A program made the translations under genes and the position numbers. A model generated the notes under the pieces. That model was given only the letters and a program-made list of their open reading frames with translations. It did not search any database and was not told the DNA's origin. A DNA stretch of 64,000 nucleotides from Rhizorhapis sp. SPR117 (GTDB lineage Bacteria > Pseudomonadota > Alphaproteobacteria > Sphingomonadales > Sphingomonadaceae), in NCBI RefSeq assembly GCF_021742065.1, contig NZ_JAKKIE010000019.1:4172-68171 (forward strand), read 5' to 3'. Positions 34,434 to 43,218 of this stretch are shown piece after piece; within the stretch, counting starts at the first letter, position 1, and every line of letters starts with the position of its first letter.

Positions 34434-35600
34434 TCACGCGGCGGCAATATAGACGCGGTTGCGGCCGTCTGTTTTGGCATCATACATGGCCGCGTCTGCG
34501 GCTCGCAGCGCCGCGCGGGCGTCCTCATAGGCTGCGACATCGGCTATACCAGCCGAAAAGCTGACCTTGTCCAGACGTTCGCCCGTCGTCTTGTTGACCA
34601 GAGTGCGGCTTGACAGGTCGATGCGGGCGGCGTCAACGATTTCGCAAGCCGCCGCCGTCGTCTGACCTTCGAACAGCATGACGAATTCCTCGCCGCCGTG
34701 TCGTGCGACATGGCATGTATCATTGGAAATATCGGCGAGCAGCTTGCCCACGAATTTCAGAATGCGATCGCCCACGTCGTGACCATGGACGTCATTGATT
34801 TGTTTGAAGTGGTCAATGTCACAAAAGGCGATGCTGAGCGCCTTGCCGTTCCCTTGCGCCCGCAGCGCGGCTTCACGCAGGGTCGCTTCGAAGGCGCGGC
34901 GGTTGGGCAGGCCAGTGAGATGGTCCTGCTCGGCTGCCTTGCGTGCATGGTCCAGGTTTTTCTTGAGCAGTCTGGTCTGGCTATGGCTTTCGCGCATCTG
35001 CGCTTCAACGGCCCGGCTCTTGTCGATCATCGACCGCGTCAGCGCAATGAGCCGGCCCATCACGGGTTCCGCCATTTCCGGAACGGAAAGGTCCTTCACC
35101 TGCGCTTGCAGAGCGGCTCCATAATGCGTGGCCTCATGCTGTGACTGTTTGACCAGTTCGGAAAGCTGGGCAAAGTTGGATTCGACCGAATCGAGCATTT
35201 CCGTCATGGCTTCGGGGGTAAATTCGTCTTTGTGCGTTTCGGCGAGGATGGTTTCGGCCTGACCATTGGTCAGTTTTCCCTTTTCCATGATGATGGCGCG
35301 CACGGCCTGTTCGATGGCGCGATCGTTGCCGGTCACATAGTCATAGGCAAGTCCGAAATTAAGCGGCGTCAGGTCCAGGTCGTGCGCGAACATGAATTCG
35401 CCGATCTCCTGATATAATCTGGCGCGGCGGTTCTCTGCGCGATCATGACATGGTTGATTATCCATCGCCGCGGCGTCGCCGCCGTCTTCGTTGGCCATCA
35501 GGTTGAAAGAAAAATGTCCCAGCCATTGCGACAGGCGTCCCCGCGGCGCGACCGCAGGTGTGCCATGTTCATTTCGTACCGATGTCGGCTCGTATCCCAT
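34434..35600 (-). CDS. GGDEF diguanylate cyclase
   Basis: A 388-residue cytosolic protein (no clear membrane span) with a C-terminal GGDEF domain (about 225-388) that should make cyclic di-GMP. DHLTGLPNRRAFE opens the domain, FCDIDHFKQINDVHGHDVGD binds metal/GTP, and RHGGEEFVML is the active-site loop. The inhibitory RxxD I-site expected five residues before GGEEF is absent. The first 220 residues have no family I recognise beyond helical segments, a likely regulatory part. The start at 35600 is the furthest ATG; later ATGs (35498) are possible. Confidence 0.88.
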   Translation of the reverse strand: MGYEPTSVRNEHGTPAVAPRGRLSQWLGHFSFNLMANEDGGDAAAMDNQPCHDRAENRRARLYQEIGEFMFAHDLDLTPLNFGLAYDYVTGNDRAIEQAVRAIIMEKGKLTNGQAETILAETHKDEFTPEAMTEMLDSVESNFAQLSELVKQSQHEATHYGAALQAQVKDLSVPEMAEPVMGRLIALTRSMIDKSRAVEAQMRESHSQTRLLKKNLDHARKAAEQDHLTGLPNRRAFEATLREAALRAQGNGKALSIAFCDIDHFKQINDVHGHDVGDRILKFVGKLLADISNDTCHVARHGGEEFVMLFEGQTTAAACEIVDAARIDLSSRTLVNKTTGERLDKVSFSAGIADVAAYEDARAALRAADAAMYDAKTDGRNRVYIAAA

Positions 35601-35651
35601 GGGCGTCAGAACGGAAATCTGACGACGCTTTTTAGCTTGCCGTCGATTTTT

Positions 35652-36530
35652 TCAGATTCCAGCCTTGATCAACCAATCGTGGAATAGGCTTACGGCCCGC
35701 CCTTGCAAGGCCTTTGGCCGGCAGACGAACCAGTAATAATAGGGGCTTTTCACCTGCATATCGAACAATCGGGCGAGGCGATTATCCTTTGCCTGATGAT
35801 AATGGCTGGCATGCATAAAGGCGACGCCCAGACCTTGCGCTGCCGCTTCCAGCATCAAGGGTCCGGAATCGAAATTGTCGATCGCAGCCGGTTGCAGGTC
35901 GGGTAGTCCCACCACGTCTTTCCATGCATCAAAACTGCCGGGCATTTCACGGTGGACCAGGATGGTCATATTGGCAATCTGTTCTGGCCGGGTAATTGCA
36001 TTCGGCCCATGCACCAGATCATGTGCGGCAATCAGGTAAACTTCGTCATGGTCAAGCTGATGGGCATAAAGCGATGGTTCTACCTCGCGCGCCAACACGA
36101 TTGCTGCATCGATACCTTCTCCCAGCCGGGAAATGCTGTGCGGCGTCGTTTCGATGTCGAGATGAAGGTTGGAATGCATCTGCCGAAACTCACCCATGCG
36201 CGGGAACAGGCGCTGACTGGCGAACAGCGGCATGACGCTGAGGCGCAGGCGAAGCTGACCATTATCCTTTTGCACTTCTTCGACCGCAATCGACAGAACA
36301 TCAAGTGCCGGTGCGATATTGGCCAATAGCCGCTGGCCATCGGCGTTAATTTCGATGGCCTGATGCTTGCGTTCGAACAGGGGCTTTCCGACAAAGCGCT
36401 CCAGCGCCTGCACTCTACGGCTCAACGCCGGAGTAGACAGGGCCAGTTCCTCAGCGGCGGCTTTGACCGAGCCGAGTCGGGCGACCTGTACAAAGGCTTC
36501 CAGAGCCGTAAGGGGTGGCAAACGCCGCAT
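35652..36530 (-). CDS. LysR-family transcriptional regulator (GcvA-like)
   Basis: The 292-residue regulator has an N-terminal winged HTH (about 1-60: LEAFVQVARLGSVKAAAEELALSTPALSRRVQALE, split here over residues 10-44) and a C-terminal periplasmic-binding-like effector domain (about 90-290). The RRLPPLTALEAF start is typical of the GcvA subgroup. LysR proteins often regulate a divergent gene; the divergent neighbour is a phospholipid methyltransferase 460 bp away. Effector and targets are unknown. Confidence 0.9.
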   Translation of the reverse strand: MRRLPPLTALEAFVQVARLGSVKAAAEELALSTPALSRRVQALERFVGKPLFERKHQAIEINADGQRLLANIAPALDVLSIAVEEVQKDNGQLRLRLSVMPLFASQRLFPRMGEFRQMHSNLHLDIETTPHSISRLGEGIDAAIVLAREVEPSLYAHQLDHDEVYLIAAHDLVHGPNAITRPEQIANMTILVHREMPGSFDAWKDVVGLPDLQPAAIDNFDSGPLMLEAAAQGLGVAFMHASHYHQAKDNRLARLFDMQVKSPYYYWFVCRPKALQGRAVSLFHDWLIKAGI

Positions 36531-36989
36531 CTGTTACCTTTTCAACCCAATACTATTGCGGCGCACCAAGCATTATCAGTGGCCCAATTGATAATTTTAA
36601 CATGAAAGTCCAATTGAATAGCTGAAGATTTTATACCGACGTCAGTTCGTAACGCATTTAATATGGTTTTGCATATTTGCATCTGCATATATAATTGGCC
36701 AGGCGGCATGGTCAGCCGCCAGCCAATGACAGCGACAAAGGTGGCAACAAGGCTCGCCCAGCCCAATATCCCGCGAGAGAATAGTGGCACAATGGAACCG
36801 TCGAGGTCCAGCGGCGGTCTATGCCCGACCGATCGGCAATTCTCTGGCACGAGCTATTTCCATGGCACGAGCTATTTCCATTCGTCGCAACTCGGAGCGG
36901 GCGCAGCTTGTAAAGATGATTAGCGTACTTGAAACTTGCCGCCGGATTTGCGACGGCTGGTGCCATAGGGTTTAAAAGACAGGAACAGA
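36531..36989. other. AT-rich divergent intergenic region
   Basis: This 459-bp region separates divergent LysR and methyltransferase genes. The first 170 bp are markedly AT-rich (repeated TTGCAT and CAATTG pieces, poly-T tracts) and could hold promoters and LysR binding sites. It also has an 18-bp tandem duplication at 36846. A small leftward frame (36542-36850) with one hydrophobic stretch is open but unsupported. Confidence 0.6.
36846..36881. repeat. Perfect 18-bp tandem duplication
   Basis: The unit GGCACGAGCTATTTCCAT occurs twice back to back (36846-36863, 36864-36881) in the LysR-methyltransferase gap, about 110 bp before the methyltransferase start. Purpose unknown; a recent replication slip is the simplest explanation. 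Confidence 0.9.
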
Positions 36990-37640
36990 ATGAGCACTTC
37001 ACGCGCCGAAAAGCTTCGCGGTTCGAACAACCTTCTGGTCCGCTTCACCCGATTTTTAGGCCCCTGGGGCTTATTTTTCCGGGGGTTTCTGAAACATCCG
37101 GTCATGGTCGGGTCGGTGATTCCCTCATCGCCCACGTTGATCCGAACAATGTTGAAGCCGGTCGATTGGCAGAATGTGAAACTGTTTATCGAATATGGAC
37201 CGGGCGTGGGTACGTTCTGCCGTCCGGTATTGGAACGGATGCGGCCGGATGCGATGCTGATCGCCATCGACACGAATGACGAATTTGTCGATTATCTGAA
37301 TGCTGACATTGCCGACAGCCGTTTTCTGGCTGTGCATGGGTCGGCTGCCGATGTGCGCAAGATCATCGCTGACCATGGCTTTGCCCATGCGGATTATATA
37401 TTATCCGGCCTGCCTTTTTCGACCCTGCCAGGTGGCGTGGGGCCAACTATAGCCCGCGAAACACAGGCAGCGTTGCGGCCGGGCGGCGCGTTTCTGGTTT
37501 ACCAATATTCGCCCAAGGTTCACAAATTCATCGCCCCGCATTTCCGGGACATCGATCATGATTTTGAATTCTGGAATATCCCGCCCTGCCAGCTATACTG
37601 GGCATGGAAAGACCAAGAGGTCGCTGAAATCGCGGCCTGA
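36990..37640 (+). CDS. SAM-dependent methyltransferase, phospholipid N-methyltransferase-like (PmtA family)
   Basis: The 216-residue class I methyltransferase has motif I FIEYGPGVGTFCRPVLERM (about 66-84), an acidic ribose-binding residue in AIDTN, and a later SGLPFSTLPGGV segment (motif IV). The hydrophobic N-terminal helix (PWGLFFRGFLKHPVMVGSVIPSS) is typical of COG3963 phospholipid N-methyltransferases, which methylate phosphatidylethanolamine toward phosphatidylcholine. It faces a phospholipase-D-type synthase whose 3' end is 13 bp away. Exact substrate inferred, not shown. Confidence 0.78.
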   Translation: MSTSRAEKLRGSNNLLVRFTRFLGPWGLFFRGFLKHPVMVGSVIPSSPTLIRTMLKPVDWQNVKLFIEYGPGVGTFCRPVLERMRPDAMLIAIDTNDEFVDYLNADIADSRFLAVHGSAADVRKIIADHGFAHADYILSGLPFSTLPGGVGPTIARETQAALRPGGAFLVYQYSPKVHKFIAPHFRDIDHDFEFWNIPPCQLYWAWKDQEVAEIAA

Positions 37641-37653
37641 ACCATGGCTCCCA

Positions 37654-38841
37654 TCAATCATCATCGTCCTGCCATGTGCGGGCAGGGAAATTGAGCCGCC
37701 GGGTTACCGTATAGTCGATGACCGACACCATCACGTAGCTGATCCAGCCAAGAAGACGCGCAAAAATGCCGGTGCGATGCCGATGCAGTGATAGGGTGAT
37801 TTCTTCGCAATCCGCAATCTCGCGCGTGACAAATGCGCGCATTTGTTCGGCAAAAGCTGCATCTTCAATTCGCAAAACCAGTTCCAGATTGATGAACAGG
37901 CTTCGCATGTCGAAATTGGCCGATCCGATATATACGATGTTATCGATGATAATCAGTTTCGTGTGCAGTTTGGCAGGCAGATATTCATAAATTCGCACGC
38001 CGCGTTTCAACAGCGCGGCATAAAGTGCACGCGCAGCCGAGATGGTGGTGCTGTTATCGGATCGAGATGCGGTGATGATCCGAGTTTTCCCGTGTGTGCC
38101 TATCCTTTCGATTCGGCGGAGCATTCCACGAGAAGGTGAAAAATAGGCCTGGATCATATCGACCTGGCGCCCCTTCTCCAGATCATGTTTTACCGCTTGT
38201 GCCCAGGGGCTGAGCCGTCGAACCGGACCGCCGATCAGGAAATGAAACATCCCATCGGCCGGCCGCCATGTGCGAATCATCCGGCGCAGCGTCGAAAATC
38301 GTTGTTTGTCGGCCATCACCCACGCCTGGAGCGCGTTGAACCAGCGTACCGCTTCCGCCGTTCCCGGTCCTTCCATATACAGGCCGATGTCCCGCCATGC
38401 CTTATCGTCAGGGATGCCGAAATAATGGTCGGACAGGTTAAAGCCGCCGATAATCAACCGTTGGTCATCGGCGATGGCGATCTTTTGGTGATTACGGATC
38501 AGATAGCGAGTGGAGCGGCGATTGCCAAAGACACCGAATCTGCCGCCGCCTTTACGGAATGCGTCAAAAAATCCTGGTGCCGCGTTTGACGATCCGAAGC
38601 TGTCGACCATCAGCACAACGTCTATTCCGCGCCGGACGGCGGCGATCAGCCGGTCCATGATCTGGCTTCCGCAATCGTCGCTTTCAAACACGTAATAATA
38701 AAACTTCAGGCTGCATCGTGCGCCGTCGATGAAATCGAGTAATACGGACAGGCGTTCAGGGCCGGTTTCGATAAGGCGTAAGCGATTACCCTCAATTTCT
38801 GCGTTTATGGGATCGGCTACGGGGGCGACGGCAACAGACAT
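37654..38841 (-). CDS. Phospholipase D-family cardiolipin synthase-like protein
   Basis: The 395-residue protein has two HKD motifs: H118-x-K120-x4 in RNHQKIAIADDQRLIIGG, and LHTKLIIIDNIVYIGSAN near residue 290. This is the duplicated PLD fold of bacterial cardiolipin synthases, which join two phosphatidylglycerols or exchange head groups. Unlike ClsA it lacks N-terminal membrane helices, resembling ClsB/ClsC. A hydrophobic C-terminal segment (about 365-385) may contact the membrane. It converges with the methyltransferase gene. Confidence 0.85.
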   Translation of the reverse strand: MSVAVAPVADPINAEIEGNRLRLIETGPERLSVLLDFIDGARCSLKFYYYVFESDDCGSQIMDRLIAAVRRGIDVVLMVDSFGSSNAAPGFFDAFRKGGGRFGVFGNRRSTRYLIRNHQKIAIADDQRLIIGGFNLSDHYFGIPDDKAWRDIGLYMEGPGTAEAVRWFNALQAWVMADKQRFSTLRRMIRTWRPADGMFHFLIGGPVRRLSPWAQAVKHDLEKGRQVDMIQAYFSPSRGMLRRIERIGTHGKTRIITASRSDNSTTISAARALYAALLKRGVRIYEYLPAKLHTKLIIIDNIVYIGSANFDMRSLFINLELVLRIEDAAFAEQMRAFVTREIADCEEITLSLHRHRTGIFARLLGWISYVMVSVIDYTVTRRLNFPARTWQDDDD

Positions 38842-38917
38842 GAGAACAATGTGCCTGCTTTCACGGCAGTTGCATAGAGTTCAGCTTGATGGGGCGGGAT
38901 TGCCATCCGCGATTTCA

Positions 38918-38946
38918 TTGACTCGCCGAGGCCTTGCTGCTAGGCG
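38918..38946 (+). promoter_or_regulatory. Possible rpoZ promoter
   Basis: TTGACT, a 17-bp spacer, then TAGGCG lies 40 bp before rpoZ. The -35 is good, the -10 weak. Confidence 0.35.
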
Positions 38947-38985
38947 ACGCCACTTACTCTTTTTCTGCATTTCAAGGGAGCCCGC

Positions 38986-39330
38986 ATGGCCCGCGTCACC
39001 GTCGAAGATTGCGTCGACAAGGTTACCAATCGTTTTGATCTCGTCCTGCTGGCGGCGCAACGCGCCCGCGAAATCAGCGGCGGCGCCGAACTGACTGTCG
39101 ATCGGGACCGGGACAAGAATCCGGTCGTCGCCCTGCGCGAAATTGCAGATGAAACAGTCTTGCCTGACGAACTGCAGGATTCATTGGTCGCCAGTCTGCA
39201 AAAGGTTCAGATCGATGACGATGATATGCCCGATGAAATCGGATCGATTGCCCAGTCGGCTGAAGCGCTGCGTCTGACAGCAGCGGCGCCGCCTCGCAAT
39301 CAGAATATCAGCAGCGACTACGACGGCTGA
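38986..39330 (+). CDS. rpoZ: DNA-directed RNA polymerase subunit omega
   Basis: Omega subunit, which helps fold and hold the beta' subunit. The 114-residue protein begins MARVTVEDC, with the conserved [18 protein letters not shown] helix (about 13-30) and NPVVALREI (44-52). The C-terminal half is acidic and low-complexity. The ribosome site AAGGGAG precedes the ATG by 7 bp. rpoZ is not next to spoT here, and a clear terminator follows it. It lies 4.7 kb downstream of rpoC, so three core polymerase genes share this window. Confidence 0.96.
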   Translation: MARVTVEDCVDKVTNRFDLVLLAAQRAREISGGAELTVDRDRDKNPVVALREIADETVLPDELQDSLVASLQKVQIDDDDMPDEIGSIAQSAEALRLTAAAPPRNQNISSDYDG

Positions 39331-39355
39331 CCGAATAAAAGAAAAATGGGGAGAC

Positions 39356-39389
39356 AAAAGGCCCGGCTGGCAACAGCTGGGCCTTTTTC
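39356..39389 (+). terminator. Intrinsic terminator after rpoZ
   Basis: AAAAGGCCC and GGGCCTTTTT arms with inner GCT/AGC pairs around a short loop, ending in a T run. Confidence 0.88.
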
Positions 39390-39546
39390 TGTGCGTCGAT
39401 GACGTTCATCGTAGCAAATATAGCCTGATGCGCTTTGTTAATATTTACCCTCTTTATCGTCCCGAACCGAAACAGGCGGAATCCCCGTCTGGTACTTTTG
39501 CGGGTTTTTGATATGCAACCCGGTAAGGCAGATGGAGGCCTTGGTG

Positions 39547-40197
39547 ATGGCGATCAGGATGGGAAGGATCAGAACATGGGCGGGCACCAGGCCGCTGGTT
39601 CTTGTTGCGCTGTTCGCCGCGATTTTTCATGTAACGAATCTGCCAGCACGCGCGCCTGTTGCTGTTGTCGCTGAACCCGATCGCCCCGCGCCTCCAGTGG
39701 AAAAGCCGTCTCCGGCACCTGTTGCACTGAACCCGGACTTTGTGGTGAAGCGCATCCTCAACATCGATCATCCATTCAGGCATGGTGATTATGTCTGGGA
39801 CGATGCCGGTGTACCGGCGGGTCCCATCGTCATCACCGTCGATGTCGAGGCGCAAACGCTCTCCGTCTTTCGCGGCGGCTATGAGATTGGAGCTGCCGTC
39901 ATCCTTTATGGCGCCGAAGAAAAGCCGACTCCTGAGGGCGTCTTCCCGATTACGGAGAAGGACGCGGATCATGTGTCCAACCTTTATGACGCGCCGATGC
40001 CTTATATGCTGCGGCTCACCAACGATGGCGTTGCCATTCATGGCAGCAAGGTGGAATGGGGTTGGGCCACGCATGGCTGCATCGGCGTTCCCATCGCGTT
40101 TGCGGCGAAACTGTTTGCGCAGGCCAAAATTGGCGACCGTGTGATCATCACGAATGGCAAGAGGTTGCAGCTTGGCGAGGCCATCATCGCCGGTTGA
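39547..40197 (+). CDS. L,D-transpeptidase (YkuD domain)
   Basis: Cell-wall enzyme of 216 residues. It has an N-terminal signal/anchor (about 14-32, LVLVALFAAIFHVTN), a Pro-rich linker, then a YkuD domain (about 95-210). The active site is visible as IHGSKVEWGWATHGCIGVP, with the catalytic Cys in HGC. It likely cross-links peptidoglycan or ties proteins to it. I chose ATG 39547 because GGAGG lies 8 nt upstream; ATG 39508 would add 13 residues without a ribosome site. Confidence 0.87.
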   Translation: MAIRMGRIRTWAGTRPLVLVALFAAIFHVTNLPARAPVAVVAEPDRPAPPVEKPSPAPVALNPDFVVKRILNIDHPFRHGDYVWDDAGVPAGPIVITVDVEAQTLSVFRGGYEIGAAVILYGAEEKPTPEGVFPITEKDADHVSNLYDAPMPYMLRLTNDGVAIHGSKVEWGWATHGCIGVPIAFAAKLFAQAKIGDRVIITNGKRLQLGEAIIAG

Positions 40198-40308
40198 ACA
40201 GGATACCGCTCGAAACTGACGTCATGCTTCCCTCGGCTATGGACACTCCGCCCCAAAGCATTAAAGCGGCGGCCAACAGCCAAATCCGGGAAATGAGGGA
40301 ACCGCTTC

Positions 40309-41826
40309 ATGATCGTCATCAAGGAATCCGACCTGATTGAAAGCGTCGCCGACGCGTTGCAGTTTATCAGCTATTATCACCCGATGGACTATATCCGCGC
40401 GCTGGGTACGGCATATGAGGCGGAAAAGAGTCCGGCGGCCAAGGACGCGATCGCACAAATACTGACCAACAGCCGCATGTGCGCCGAGGGGCATCGCCCG
40501 ATCTGCCAGGATACCGGTATCGTGACGGTGTTCGTAAAGTGGGGGCAGAATTGCCGCCTGGAAAGTGACAAGAGCCTGCAGGATGTGGTCGATGAGGGCG
40601 TGCGGCGCGCCTATCGCAATCCTGAAAACCCCCTGCGTGCCTCAATTCTGCGCGACCCGGCCTTTTCGCGGGTGAATACGAAAGACAATACGCCTTCGGT
40701 TCTCCACGTCGAAATGGTGCCGGGCGATACGGTGAGCATCGACGTCGCGGCCAAGGGCGGCGGATCGGAAAACAAGTCGAAGTTCAAGATGCTGAACCCG
40801 TCCGACAGCATCGTTGACTGGGTGCTTGAAATGGTGCCGCAAATGGGTGCCGGCTGGTGCCCACCGGGTATGTTGGGCATCGGCATTGGTGGCACGGCGG
40901 AAAAGGCGGTGCTGCTTGCAAAGGAATCGCTCATGGGCGCGATCGACATGGCGCAGTTGAAAGAGCGCGGGCCGCAGAACCCGATCGAGGAGTTGCGGAT
41001 CGAGATTTTCGACAAGGTCAATGCGCTGGGCATCGGCGCACAGGGACTGGGCGGGCTTTCTACCATCCTGGACGTCAAAATCATGGACTGGCCGACCCAC
41101 GCGGCATCCAAGCCGATTGCGATGATCCCCAACTGCGCCGCCACCCGCCACGCGCATTTCACGCTGAATGGGTCGGGGCCGGTCTATCTGGAAGCGCCGA
41201 AGCTTTCCGAATGGCCGGACGTCAACTGGACGCCGGATAAAGCCGCGATCCGCGTCGACCTCGACACGCTGACGCCGGAAGTGGTGCAGAGTTGGAAGCA
41301 TGGCGATCGCCTGCTGCTCAACGGCAAGATGCTGACGGGGCGCGATGCGGCACATAAGCGGATCAAGGATATGCTGGACGCGGGCGAGGAACTACCCGTC
41401 GAATTTGCCGGGCGCGTCATCTATTATGTCGGCCCGGTCGATCCTGTCGGCGAGGAAATCGTCGGCCCCGCGGGACCCACCACCGCCACACGCATGGACA
41501 AATTCACGCGCATGATGCTGGAAAAAAACTTGCTCGCCATGGTCGGCAAGGCGGAGCGCGGACCGATGGCGATCGAGGCGATCAGAGATCACAAATCGGC
41601 TTATCTGATGGCGGTGGGTGGTGCGGCCTATCTGGTCGCCCGTGCCATCAAGGGATCGAAAGTCGTGGGCTTCGAAGATCTCGGCATGGAAGCAATATAC
41701 GAATTTGAGGTGCAGGACATGCCGGTCACCGTTGCGGTAGATAGCGAGGGCCAGAGCGTCCATCACCTTGCGCCGCTGGTGTGGCAGGAAAAGATCAAGC
41801 GGGAGAAATTGCTAGCGGGGGTATGA
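40309..41826 (+). CDS. Class I fumarate hydratase ([4Fe-4S])
   Basis: Iron-sulfur fumarase of 505 residues, alpha and beta domains fused as in E. coli FumA/FumB. The first cluster cysteine is in RPICQDTGIV (Cys66); KGGGSENKSK, IPNCAATRH and GPTTATRMDKF are family markers. It catalyses the same reaction as the class II fumC at the left edge but is oxygen- and iron-sensitive. Both in one genome lets cells switch with iron or oxidant stress. Monocistronic; the EamA gene follows after 42 bp. Confidence 0.95.
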   Translation: MIVIKESDLIESVADALQFISYYHPMDYIRALGTAYEAEKSPAAKDAIAQILTNSRMCAEGHRPICQDTGIVTVFVKWGQNCRLESDKSLQDVVDEGVRRAYRNPENPLRASILRDPAFSRVNTKDNTPSVLHVEMVPGDTVSIDVAAKGGGSENKSKFKMLNPSDSIVDWVLEMVPQMGAGWCPPGMLGIGIGGTAEKAVLLAKESLMGAIDMAQLKERGPQNPIEELRIEIFDKVNALGIGAQGLGGLSTILDVKIMDWPTHAASKPIAMIPNCAATRHAHFTLNGSGPVYLEAPKLSEWPDVNWTPDKAAIRVDLDTLTPEVVQSWKHGDRLLLNGKMLTGRDAAHKRIKDMLDAGEELPVEFAGRVIYYVGPVDPVGEEIVGPAGPTTATRMDKFTRMMLEKNLLAMVGKAERGPMAIEAIRDHKSAYLMAVGGAAYLVARAIKGSKVVGFEDLGMEAIYEFEVQDMPVTVAVDSEGQSVHHLAPLVWQEKIKREKLLAGV

Positions 41827-41868
41827 TCGCATTGCCTTCATTCCCTGCGTCCCGGCTGAAATAATATT

Positions 41869-42795
41869 ATGATCACGTCCTCCATATGGCTACCCGCCAC
41901 CCTCATCGCTGGCGCGCTTCAAGCGTGGCGGACGGCGGTACAGCAGCGGGTGCGGGCGACGCTTTCGGTCAATGCGGCGGGGCTGGTGCGCTATCTGTTT
42001 GGCCTGCCAGTCGCATGGGCTTTGCTGGTCTTGTATGAAAAACTGATCGCGGCGGATACCTTTCCCGCCATTCACCCCATGCTGTTGCTCTTTGCGCTGG
42101 CGGCGGGGATAGCGCAGATACTGGCGACCAATTTACTGATCATGGCCTTTGGCTATCGCAATTTCATTGCTGGGACCGCCTATTCCAAGACCGAGGCGCT
42201 GCAGAGCGCGATATTGGCGCTGGTGCTGCTGGGGGAGAGACTTTCGCCTTTGAGTTGGCTCGGCATATCGACGGGTGTGGCGGGCGTACTGGTACTGTCG
42301 GTTGGCGGGCAGCGAATCGGGCCGGGCGGATTGCTGCGGGTGCTGGGGCAGCCCGCTGCGATTTGCGGTATTGCCGCAGGCTTCCTGTTCGCCATGACAT
42401 CGGTGGCGGTAAAGCGCGCAACCTTTGAAGTTGCGAGCGACGACAAGATAGAGGCTGCGCTGATCGTCCTTGCAGTTACAGTTTTTCTGCAGACGCTGAT
42501 GCAAGGCGCTTATCTGTTCTGGCGAGAGCGAGAACAATTTGCAAAAATCGCTGCAAGCTGGCGTGTTTCGGGGCAAGTGGGTTTGCTTGCTTCGCTGGGG
42601 TCGGCTTGCTGGTTCACCGGTTTTGCGACCGCGCCGGTGGCTTTGGTGCGGATCGTTGGACAGGTGGAGGTGCTTTTCACTTTGGGCTTTTCGCATTTCT
42701 ATTTGCGCGAAAAGCTGGCGCGGACGGAAGCGGCCGGTTTGTTGCTGGTGGCGTTCGGCGTGATCCTGGCGCTGGCGGGTACAGGGCTGCGATAG
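41869..42795 (+). CDS. EamA/DMT-superfamily transporter
   Basis: Inner-membrane protein of 308 residues with about 9-10 hydrophobic helices in two repeats. The second helix set ends AYSKTEALQSAILALVLLGERLSPLSW, and its mirror near 265 reads QVEVLFTLGFSHFYLREKLARTEAAG (both written here as landmarks, residues about 105-130 and 262-287). That paired pattern is typical of EamA drug/metabolite exporters. Substrate unknown. It precedes the NDUFA12 gene by 39 bp on the same strand. Confidence 0.85.
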   Translation: MITSSIWLPATLIAGALQAWRTAVQQRVRATLSVNAAGLVRYLFGLPVAWALLVLYEKLIAADTFPAIHPMLLLFALAAGIAQILATNLLIMAFGYRNFIAGTAYSKTEALQSAILALVLLGERLSPLSWLGISTGVAGVLVLSVGGQRIGPGGLLRVLGQPAAICGIAAGFLFAMTSVAVKRATFEVASDDKIEAALIVLAVTVFLQTLMQGAYLFWREREQFAKIAASWRVSGQVGLLASLGSACWFTGFATAPVALVRIVGQVEVLFTLGFSHFYLREKLARTEAAGLLLVAFGVILALAGTGLR

Positions 42796-42834
42796 GCCAT
42801 TGCAAGGCAGGACGAGAAAAGGCTAAGGCGGGCC

Positions 42835-43218
42835 ATGGGAATCCTCGGCAAGATCTTCACCTGGTGGGACGGCGCCACCATCGGCACCTCGCTCTATAGC
42901 GCGCGTAACGGCGCGAAAGTAGGGGAGGACCATCTGGGCAATGTCTATTACAAGGGCAAGGATGATCGCCGCTGGGTGATCTACAATGGTCCCAATGACG
43001 CAAGCCGTGTGCCGGCCGAATGGCATGGCTGGCTGCATCATACATTTGATGAGGAACCTGAAAGCTTTCTGCCGCCGTCGCGCATCTGGGAAAAGGAATC
43101 GACACCGAACCTTACTGGTACTGCGCATGCCTATCGCCCCAAGGGCGCCCTGGAACAGGGCGGGCGTCGTGCGCAGGCGACGGGCGACTATGAAGCGTGG
43201 AGCCCTGACGCATCATGA
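42835..43218 (+). CDS. NADH:ubiquinone oxidoreductase accessory subunit NDUFA12
   Basis: Accessory subunit of respiratory complex I, found in alphaproteobacteria and mitochondria (B17.2). The 127-residue protein has the family landmarks VGEDHLGNVYYKGK, RRWVIYNG and VPAEWHGWLHH. It is needed for complex I assembly or stability. It lies apart from the main nuo operon, as is usual. The start follows an AAGGCGGGCC segment; its stop overlaps the DUF2155 start by 4 bp. Confidence 0.94.
   Translation: MGILGKIFTWWDGATIGTSLYSARNGAKVGEDHLGNVYYKGKDDRRWVIYNGPNDASRVPAEWHGWLHHTFDEEPESFLPPSRIWEKESTPNLTGTAHAYRPKGALEQGGRRAQATGDYEAWSPDAS

Noticed and set aside
36542..36850. A 102-codon leftward frame upstream of the LysR gene with one hydrophobic stretch
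   Set aside because: No ribosome site, atypical composition, and it ends in the AT-rich regulatory block. Kept only as a remote possibility.
36846..36881. Sigma-54 promoter in the tandem repeat (TGGCACG twice)
   Set aside because: The required GC at -12 is missing in both copies.
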